DNA of 64,000 bases from Alphaproteobacteria bacterium (GTDB taxonomy: Bacteria; Pseudomonadota; Alphaproteobacteria; Rhodospirillales; WMHbin7), in contig JADGAX010000003.1 of the NCBI GenBank assembly GCA_015231795.1, positions 394,013 to 458,012 of the forward strand, in the 5' to 3' direction. Positions 57,513-64,000 of the stretch are shown piece after piece (the first letter of the stretch is position 1; every line of letters starts with the position of its first letter). Below the pieces are notes generated by a model. The model was not told where the DNA came from, made no database searches, and saw only the letters and a list, made by a program, of their open reading frames with translations. Made by a program: the position numbers and the translations under genes.

Positions 57513-59006
57513 ATGCTTGCTCGCATCCTTCTGGCTGCCGCCCTGATTGCCAGTGTTTTTCTTGGCCCTGTTCGTCCAGTTTCAGCCCAAGAGCAGCCGG
57601 ACATCATCATCTTGTTCGATCAGTCGGGATCGGTTGGAAAGCACGATCCAAAACTCGCCTCCAAGGCCTGGCTGCTTACCTTCCTGAAGACCTTCGACAA
57701 TCCGTATAAGATCGAAATCGTCGGGTTCGACGAAACCCTGTACCGCCACCTCGCTATCGACCGCGATCCCACCACCGACATCAATGCCGTGAACCGGGCC
57801 ATCGACGGCATTGAAACAGTCGGCAAGGCGACGGATTTGGAGATGCCCTTTCGCTATCTGCTGAATTTCGCGAAATCCTCGACGAAACTGGCCGTGATCA
57901 TATCCGATGGCGAGCCTGAGATTTGGGATGCCAAGCTGGGCTATCTCAGCAAGGAGGTTCAAGCGGACTCCCGCTATGACAATCTGAACAGTCAGTATCA
58001 ACAAATGAAGGATGCCGGGATCTCAAAGCGCGAACAGTTTGAAAAGCTTGGTGCCTTGTACCACGCCCGTAATATCGATCTGATCGAAGGCCAGATGCCC
58101 GGCATCGCCAAACTGATCGGGGATCGGCTAATCATTTGGGATTTATCTGGAACCTCCTATTATCTGAAGACCTGGGCCAAGGCAGCGGGTGCCCAATACC
58201 TGCCGATGCGGGTGGCTGCTCAGGAAAACCCCGTTGAGCAATTGCAGAAGGCCATGACGGCCTTGCAGCAGCGTTCCAGTGTTATCGTCAAGGAAGCCCT
58301 GCCGGACGACCATGAACATCGAGCCGTTATAGCCCTGACCACAATTCCTGAGATCGCTGCGAAGGTACAGCCGAGTGAGCAACCCGCCCCCAAGCCGCTA
58401 TCTCCCCCCATTGAAGCCAGGGTGGCTGAGCCGGTTGCGCCCCAGCCCGTAGCTCCTGCGGATACGTCACCCATATGGGGGATTGTTCTTGTGTTGTTGG
58501 GCAGTGTTATTGGAGCTTTGATCGTCTACCGGCGACGAGCGGCTGCCAAGGCCGAACCAGTCGTTCCGGTGGACCTTGCCTCCCAGTACATTGACGCCAA
58601 GGTCAAAGGTGCCCTTGATGACGCGGAGAAGTTGCGGCGGAAGCTTCTTATTGCGCAAAGCGAAGCTGTCAAGGTCGAACGACGGTTCTCATTGCGTGTT
58701 GCCGTGCCTTCCGGAGCCATGGAAATTCAATGGATCAGTGCTGATGGTGAGAAGCGGGAAACGCCTGCCATCAATCTTTCCATGCACGGCGTCAAATTCG
58801 AGACACATGGAGCCGAAGTCAAGGTTGTCACCAAGATTATCTGCCCGAATATGGATGTGGTTCTGGGGGTGAAGAAATTTCAGGAAATCCGCCGTGATGG
58901 AAGTAGCTCCGTTGCCCTTCTGATCGAGTTTGAAAATAATCTCGACGACTGGATGCGGTGGGTAGAAATCATCACCCGGATCGACCAGACCCCCACAAAA
59001 CTGTGA
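57513..59006 (+). CDS. VWA-type protein with signal peptide, membrane helix and PilZ-like C-terminus
   Basis: A 497-residue protein. Signal peptide 1-25 (ending VSA-QE). Periplasmic von Willebrand factor A-like domain (about 28-270) with MIDAS motif LFDQSGSVG, a central ATDLEMPF (Thr) and ISDGEPEIWD (Asp). A Pro-rich spacer, a membrane helix (about 322-342, WGIVLVLLGSVIGALIVY), a helical piece and a cytosolic PilZ-like domain (about 390-497: RRFSLRVAVPSGAMEIQW...NLSMHGVKFETHG). PilZ domains bind c-di-GMP at RxxxR and D/NxSxxG; here RRFSLR and NLSMHG fit approximately. A transmembrane signal protein is inferred. It is 13 bases after the coiled-coil gene. Confidence 0.78.
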   Translation: MLARILLAAALIASVFLGPVRPVSAQEQPDIIILFDQSGSVGKHDPKLASKAWLLTFLKTFDNPYKIEIVGFDETLYRHLAIDRDPTTDINAVNRAIDGIETVGKATDLEMPFRYLLNFAKSSTKLAVIISDGEPEIWDAKLGYLSKEVQADSRYDNLNSQYQQMKDAGISKREQFEKLGALYHARNIDLIEGQMPGIAKLIGDRLIIWDLSGTSYYLKTWAKAAGAQYLPMRVAAQENPVEQLQKAMTALQQRSSVIVKEALPDDHEHRAVIALTTIPEIAAKVQPSEQPAPKPLSPPIEARVAEPVAPQPVAPADTSPIWGIVLVLLGSVIGALIVYRRRAAAKAEPVVPVDLASQYIDAKVKGALDDAEKLRRKLLIAQSEAVKVERRFSLRVAVPSGAMEIQWISADGEKRETPAINLSMHGVKFETHGAEVKVVTKIICPNMDVVLGVKKFQEIRRDGSSSVALLIEFENNLDDWMRWVEIITRIDQTPTKL

Positions 59007-59140
59007 GCAAGGGGCAGGATATTTTCATGATTAATCTGATTGATGCCCCTCTGGGCTTCGTGGGACACGAACTTCAGGTTGCTCGAGATATATTTCTTTG
59101 GACAGATATCGCCTCAGCTTGCTATAACTTAATCACAATA

Positions 59141-59167
59141 TACATAGGCGTACATTAGATCTATGTA
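59141..59167. promoter_or_regulatory. Inverted repeat upstream of second MamD gene
   Basis: TACATAG (59141-59147) and CTATGTA (59161-59167) face each other over 13 bases in an A/T-rich gap of 233 bases. A TTGACA follows at 59172. It may be an operator or a weak hairpin. Confidence 0.35.
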
Positions 59168-59239
59168 ACGTTGACATGACTAGGGGTACTTCAGCGGATC
59201 GGCTTGTCGCTCTGCGTCATTGTATAGGGAGCAGTTAGC

Positions 59240-60250
59240 ATGCTTGACCAAATGATCATGGCCAAGGTCGAGGGAACCACCCAGGCCGCTCTCCTGTCAT
59301 CGATGACCGGGAATTCCTACACGGTAGGTCAGGTTACTGCTGCTGGAAATGGAATGGGACACTGGTTGTTCCTGAACCCAGCTGGTGGCGCTACCGTTGG
59401 AAAGGGTGCCGTTGCCCTCAAGCTGGAAGGTGCCCGTCAAGTCGCGCAGTTGTCGGGGATGGTGGGCAAGACAGTCACCGTCGGCAAAGCCCCTCTCGTT
59501 GCAGACGGCATAAGCAAATGGCTTGTGCTGTGCCCCAAGGCAGGTATCGCTGCAAAGGGCGCTGCCGTTGCTGCCGGTGCTGGTGGTCTGACGGCTGCCG
59601 CCACCCAGGGTGGCGGGAACGGCATGATCATGATGAAGCTCGAGGGCGCGAGACAGGCCGGGCAGGTCCAGATGATGACCGGCAAGACTTTCATGGTGGC
59701 GAAGACCACTGCCGCCGGGAATGGAGCCGCCAATTGGCTCTTCCTTCAACCCGTTGGTGAAACCGCTGCCACCATGAAGGATCTGGTGGTCCTCAAGGTT
59801 CAACATGGAGCTGGGCAGTTGCCGTGGCTGGTCGGCAAGACCTTCGCTATTGGCGAGGCTCCTATGATGGCTGGTACAACGAGCAAATTCCTGGTTCTCA
59901 ATCCTGTGACGGGTGTCGCCGCTAAGGGCGCGGTCGGAAGCGCTATCGCCGCCAAGGGTGCCATGCAGACTGTGGCATTGCAGACTGCCGGTAAAGCTGC
60001 TGTGGCAGGTTCAGTTGCCAAGGGCGCCGCTGCTGGTGCCGCCTCCAAGGGTGCCGCTGCGGTCGGCACCCTATGGACTGGTACCGGCATGAGCTTAGGC
60101 CTTGGCTTGGGGCTCGGCGCTGCTGGTCCTGTCATCCTGGGTGGCGTCATCGCCGCAGCCGGGTACGGCATTTACCGCTACCGCAAGGCCCGGACCACCT
60201 CGGCAACATCCGAGTTAGATGACGCGATTTCGGACGCTGTGACGGCTTAA
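59240..60250 (+). CDS. MamD-like protein, second copy, four repeats plus Leu-Gly tail
   Basis: A 336-residue protein. Four repeats of about 42 residues at 8-50, 59-101, 133-173 and 184-225, each of the form K-V/L-E-G-x-x-Q...TGKTxxVxxxxxxxxxxxxWL(F/V)LxP. An Ala/Gly-rich spacer, then LWTGTGMSLGLGLGLGAAGP (about 278-297), which is as close to Mms6 (TIWTGKGLGLGLGLG) as to MamD, a membrane helix and an acidic tail SELDDAISDAVTA. GGGAGC precedes the start. Crystal-surface binding is likely as for MamD/Mms7. Confidence 0.85.
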   Translation: MLDQMIMAKVEGTTQAALLSSMTGNSYTVGQVTAAGNGMGHWLFLNPAGGATVGKGAVALKLEGARQVAQLSGMVGKTVTVGKAPLVADGISKWLVLCPKAGIAAKGAAVAAGAGGLTAAATQGGGNGMIMMKLEGARQAGQVQMMTGKTFMVAKTTAAGNGAANWLFLQPVGETAATMKDLVVLKVQHGAGQLPWLVGKTFAIGEAPMMAGTTSKFLVLNPVTGVAAKGAVGSAIAAKGAMQTVALQTAGKAAVAGSVAKGAAAGAASKGAAAVGTLWTGTGMSLGLGLGLGAAGPVILGGVIAAAGYGIYRYRKARTTSATSELDDAISDAVTA

Positions 60251-60328
60251 GCGCGGATATATGCTGGGCCTTTACTTGTTCTCAGATAGTGCGTTGTAAG
60301 CTTGCTATGAACAGGAGGATGTTGGTCT

Positions 60329-61171
60329 GTGACTAATATCCCAAAAAAAAGTCGAAAGCGGGCAAGCCCCAGTTCCAAGACATCAGGTGAAATACCCTGC
60401 GCTGTGTCGTGTGAAAACATTGACGCACCCCCTTCAGAGCGTAAGGGCAGTGACACAGAGCGGGGAGAACGAGACACATTCATTGAAGAATGCCTCGTCC
60501 TCATGCCTAAAGTTGAAGCTGGTCTGAGTGCATACCGTTCTTCAACCATGGTCCATCTTGAAAGACCACCAAGTAGCATCATCCGTTTTATGGCAAATGG
60601 CGCAACCGCCCATGCCCTGGCGGATTTAGCATGCTTCGCGACGGCTTTTGAAGCTGCCCTACTTTATGGGGAAACGGAGGGGTGGACGGAGAGTCTTACC
60701 GAAGTTTTCGATAAAAGCTTCGCTATGCTGTCACTTCACCTTGAGGTGGCTAAGGCCGGGGCGGCCTGGAACTCAGATTGGGACATTGATTTAGTGGCCG
60801 ATTTGATGGTCACCGCCAGCCCATTGGACCAGATTGTGGATAAGACTGTGGGTAACTCTTCGGATCAATTGGGTGTGAGTACAGACACAGAAGGTTTCTC
60901 CACCCATCATGGGGAAGCAACAGATGGTCCCACCATGGGGCCTTTTCCGCACCTCAGCCCACGGATGTCCGAAGTTCAGTATCACAAGCAAACTACCACC
61001 CTTTGGGATGGTCGGGAAAGTCTATTTCTTAAGCTTTGGGGCGTGTTGTCACGAACAACGGCGACATGGTCGAGTGTGAAATCGGGTAAGCCTGCCAGCG
61101 TGGTCAAACGCCCTCAAAAAGCAAGGCGCTCACGCGGCGAAGAAGATCCGATCCTGGATGCTCTTCGCTAG
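60329..61171 (+). CDS. Unknown protein of the second magnetosome locus
   Basis: A 280-residue soluble protein starting at GTG (GGAGGAT about 15 bases upstream). The N-terminal 50 residues and the C-terminal 30 are basic/low complexity. The centre (50-165) is helical: FIEECLVLMPKVEAGLSAYRSST...DLACFATAFEAALLYGETEGWTESLTEVFDKSFAMLSLHLEVAKAG. No family recognised. It follows the second MamD gene by 78 bases, so co-transcription is plausible. Confidence 0.6.
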   Translation: MTNIPKKSRKRASPSSKTSGEIPCAVSCENIDAPPSERKGSDTERGERDTFIEECLVLMPKVEAGLSAYRSSTMVHLERPPSSIIRFMANGATAHALADLACFATAFEAALLYGETEGWTESLTEVFDKSFAMLSLHLEVAKAGAAWNSDWDIDLVADLMVTASPLDQIVDKTVGNSSDQLGVSTDTEGFSTHHGEATDGPTMGPFPHLSPRMSEVQYHKQTTTLWDGRESLFLKLWGVLSRTTATWSSVKSGKPASVVKRPQKARRSRGEEDPILDALR

Positions 61172-61282
61172 CTGTGCGCTGCATTCCTCCGGCGTGGGCC
61201 GCCTTTTGTAATTCGGTCATTTCGTCGATTCTGCCGTGATCTTTGGTGGAATTTGGAGTGAGAAGTGTCCATAAAACCGGTT

Positions 61283-61664
61283 ATGGACACAAGTTCGACG
61301 GGGCGTCAGTCGGCGCAATCGCTCGTGGTCTGAAGCGTTGAAGCGGGGGATTGTCGCGGCGTCCTTTGAGCCGGGTTATTCGGTTTCTGTGGTTGCAAGG
61401 CGCTATGACGTGAACGCGAACCAACTGTTCAAGTGGCGCAAGGCCTTTCGCGATAGCTTGCCCGGCAGACCACCTGATCCGGCCACCCCGCAGTTGGTGC
61501 CAGTGGTCGTGTGGCCAGAGCAGCCGGAAGAGGTAACGCCGCAATCAGCGATGCCGATGGTGGCGATAGAGATCGATGTGGCCGACAAGTACCGTCTTCG
61601 CGTCGGCAGCGGCGTCGATGCAGGGGCACTCCAACTCGTCCTCGGTGTTCTGGAGCGACAATGA
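61283..61664 (+). pseudogene. IS66-family OrfA (TnpA) remnant
   Basis: RRNRSWSEALKRGIVAASFEPGYSVSVVARRYDVNANQLFKWRKAFRD is the IS66 OrfA HTH, running to ERQ at 61664. The likely start ATG 61283 (MDTSSTGRQS) is joined to it by a one-base frameshift near 61311. The OrfB and the large transposase that should follow are missing. TGTCCATA/TATGGACA (61266-61289) is an inverted repeat around the start. Confidence 0.78.
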
Positions 61665-62039
61665 TGTCAAAAACGCGAAAACCGCCGGCAGGACGTCCGG
61701 CGGCTTTGCGGTTCCCGGTTCCCGGGCCGTTGGAGGACGGTAACTTTCCGGGAACGCGCATGAAGGAACTGAAGGGTATTCTTGCAGTCTTTTGATCAAA
61801 GGCAAGTGATAGAAATCACAAGTCATGTGTGACGACAATCAATTTACAGGCTAATTTTTTTGTTTAAACTGTGTTGCATCGCGGCTGTGTTTTTTTGCGG
61901 ATAATACGACTATTTGGGGATGTTGTGTCTAGGAGGTAAAAGATACCGTGGTGCCGTGCTGTTACGAGATGCGCAGCCCCTAATGATTTCCTTCGGAGTT
62001 GGAGATTGGCCATCTGTTTAAAAGACGCGGCTACTGCCC
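61665..62039. other. Intergenic region after the IS66 remnant
   Basis: A hairpin CCGCCGG/CCGGCGG (61682-61703, eight-base loop) follows the remnant directly, without a T-run. After 61800 the DNA is A/T-rich with no supported gene. Confidence 0.45.
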
Positions 62040-62362
62040 CGACAGTTGGGCTTATACTCACGTCGCGTCATGTAACGACCTACCCGCCCATAAAACTCCC
62101 CTACCCCGACAGTTGGACTTATACTCACGTCGCGTAATATACGGCTCGTTTCCAAAGCCCGACAGCTGGGCTTATACTCACGTCGCGTAATATACGGCTC
62201 GTTTCCAAAGCCCGACAGTTGGGCTTATACTCGCGTCGCGTAATATATGGCTCGTTTTCCAAAGCCGACAGTTGGGCTTATACTCACGTCGCGTAATATA
62301 CGGCTCGTTTCCAAAGCCCGACAGTTAGATGTATATTCACGTCGTCTCATATGAGGCGCGAC
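62040..62362 (+). repeat. Six-copy 53-bp tandem repeat array
   Basis: Units start at 62040, 62107, 62160, 62213, 62266 and 62319: one 67-base interval, then four exact 53-base ones. The core CGACAGTTGGGCTTATACTC is followed by ACGTCGCGTAATATACGG and CTCGTTTCCAAAGC. Copies 2-5 are nearly identical throughout; copies 1 and 6 keep mainly the first 30 bases. Each core starts CGAC and ends GTCG and includes a TATACT. Confidence 0.85.
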
Positions 62363-62393
62363 AATTTCGATAAAAACAACGTCGCAGCTAGGC

Positions 62394-64000
62394 TCATTGT
62401 CTTACCAGGCCGGGCGAGGCTGCAAGGGTGAAAACGGGGACCGGAACCCCTTGTTCCGTCCGCCATTGCTGCCCTCCGTCTTGTCGTCGCCGCCTCTGGC
62501 CCAAGCATTGGTTTTGGAAAGAATCAGGCAGGGAGGCTCCTACCCTCATCCCTATCGCCCTGCTTGCCTGATGACGGGCTATTGGGTCGATCCGTCCTGC
62601 TGGCTGGCCGAGAAGGGACTGAAAGGCGCTGCTCGGCAGCATCGGCTTCCACCATCTCGCCTGGATGCCCAGCCGGGTTCTTGCCCTCTACGGATGGCAT
62701 TCCCGGGCGTGCTGTCCCCTTTAGGCCAAAGATCCCCTGCCTGGGTGTTTGCCGCCCCAAAGCCCAGCTTGGAATCGCCAGGACGCTTTTGCGGTTTCTC
62801 GCTGTTCTGACTTTTGGATTTTCTTGAGCCCGGACCCGCTTTGGTACAATTTCCGGCCACCTGCCCATCGAGGTTTTGTCCTTTGCCGCCCGCGATATTT
62901 TTTTTCGGCCATTGTGATGCCGTTGCACGGTCCCGCCGGGAGGGCCTTTTCCAAATTGCGATTCCGCCGCCGCGAATCGCCTTTAGTGCGCCTTGGCTGT
63001 GTTTTGCATTTTCGTGGTACCGACAGCTTGAACAATCCGTGAGTCCAAGATTTTGCGATTCGGCGGTACAAAGTTTTGTACGCGGTTGGCGTTTTTGGCG
63101 GCTCCACGCATCGGTGACTCTGCTGGTACAAAATCAACGCCATCGGCGGCGATTTCGCGGTACCGTGAAATCGCATCTTTATCTATCGATTGGTTTTTGG
63201 AAAACACGGGAGACGACCCAGTACCGCAACCTCCCTGCAAACCAACAGACATACTCAGAAAATTTGCAGCAACTAGACGCTGCTGATCGGCGGTTTCGCG
63301 TTTGCGATTTTTTGACATCAATCCGAGCCGATTGGTCGGTCTCCTCATAGGTAGTGCAATGAAGTTTCGCTCTGTTTGACATATTTGTAAGATCAGAAAT
63401 GTCTTTCTGGAACATTCCAAAAATTGATATTTTTTCGAAAACGGCGATTTAATCTCATCTATTCGAATGATCAACTAGGACATTTTTTTGAAAATCGGCA
63501 TTTAATGTCATCTAAGCACCAGATAATTTAGGAGATTATTCGCGCTTCGCAAGTCTCTCCTTGTTTTCAATGTGTTGTGAGGTGGTCCCAGGGAACCAGA
63601 GCATTTGAAGCCGCCCTTGCGCGGGTGATGGGATTTTGGAATCCACCTCTTTCCACTCATTGACAGTTCCAGGCGTGCTGGTTTGGAGGTGCTTCACGAT
63701 GGCGCCACAGATTCTGCATATTTCGCAGCTTTGCTGGAGCAACGAAAACGCCTGCCGTTGTCAATAATGTCGGCTCGTGATTTCAGAAAACTGACGGTAC
63801 CGCTGATTTGCGATTCAGACGGTTTTCTCTGGTACCAAGATATGCCGATTGCCTGGAACCAAAAATTGCCAGAGGCGCGGGGAAATGCTGGGACCGGATT
63901 TCTGCGGCATGTCGCTTGATTTTATGTGCCGCGACTTTTGCAAAGTGCGTGGTACCACGAAAAGTGAAAAGAGAGACAAGGCGCACCAAAGGAAGGAGGC
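62394..64000. other. Region without supported genes, rich in GGTAC(C) sites
   Basis: Open frames here are short, out of register with one another and Pro/Ser/Arg-rich, and none resembles a known protein, so I call no gene in these 1.6 kb. GGTAC occurs at 62843, 63016, 63065, 63125, 63159, 63796, 63831 and 63951, several within longer palindromes (CGTGGTACCACG at 63948). The part before 62830 is G/C-rich, the part after 63360 is A/T-rich. Confidence 0.55.

Noticed and set aside
61682..61703. Rho-independent terminator after the IS66 remnant
   Set aside because: The stem is good (CCGCCGG/CCGGCGG) but there is no T-run after it, so I list it only as a hairpin.
62040..62362. The repeat array as a CRISPR
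   Set aside because: The stretches between the conserved cores are themselves nearly identical (CTCGTTTCCAAAGC), so there are no unique spacers, and no cas genes are near.
62394..62928. Several overlapping frames on both strands near 62.4-62.9 kb
   Set aside because: All are Pro/Ser/Arg/Gly-rich, mutually out of phase, without ribosome sites or family likeness; probably G/C-rich non-coding DNA.

Overview
The window is about 60% G+C and reads as a magnetosome gene island of a magnetotactic alphaproteobacterium, most likely Magnetospirillum-like (Rhodospirillales). The basis is a nearly complete mamAB operon in canonical order plus mms6/mamF/mamD-type genes, many bacteriohemerythrins and several insertion sequences. 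I cannot assign a species.

Region 1 (1-12040): mamE (3' end only), J, K, L, M, N, O, P, A, Q, R, B, S and T, tightly packed on the + strand, with no mamU after mamT. Together they encode vesicle formation and sorting (MamL, Q, B, A), the actin-like filament and its linker (MamK, J), iron and proton transport (MamM, B, N, O), protease/PDZ/magnetochrome redox proteins (MamE, P, T) and crystal-maturation factors (MamR, S). A convergent Fur-family gene follows.

Region 2 (12473-15461): crystal-shape genes, namely an Mms6-type protein, two MamF/MmsF proteins, a small MamJ-like protein and MamD.

Region 3 (15484-23131): an unusual signalling/oxygen-sensing cluster of three bacteriohemerythrins and two degenerate receiver proteins. 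Two of its members share an unnamed C-terminal domain. A short CDF transporter and a cytochrome b561/dihaem c protein follow, behind a strong Fur-box-like site.

Region 4 (23188-29261): a decayed IS5-type element, a pentapeptide-repeat/degenerate-cyclase fusion, a small glycine-leucine-rich membrane protein, and a class III cyclase truncated by an intact IS3-family element.

Region 5 (29263-49452): a prophage-like or integrative segment with a truncated ParB/methylase gene, a toxin-antitoxin pair, a replication module (primase-helicase, nuclease, SF2 helicase, RecA-like ATPase), an S24 repressor with a divergent Cro-like gene, and a large serine recombinase. An AEP primase-helicase of the TOTE conflict type lies between two related recombinase modules, the second of which is truncated. 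No capsid, tail or terminase genes are visible.

Region 6 (49496-54009): a [2Fe-2S] ferredoxin and an FbpABC-type ferric iron ABC importer, preceded by a 30-bp site that matches the one in region 3 at 26 positions.

Region 7 (54129-61171): small DNA-binding and cyclic-nucleotide-binding proteins, then a five-gene + strand locus that looks like a second, largely undescribed magnetosome cluster: Mms6-like with a helical tail, a coiled-coil membrane protein, a VWA-TM-PilZ protein, a second four-repeat MamD and an unknown.

Region 8 (61283-64000): an IS66 remnant, an exact 53-bp tandem repeat array, and about 1.6 kb with no convincing gene but many GGTACC-type sites.

The most interesting candidates are the 55.8-61.2 kb locus, the hemerythrin/pseudo-receiver cluster with its shared domain, and the TOTE gene between recombinase modules.
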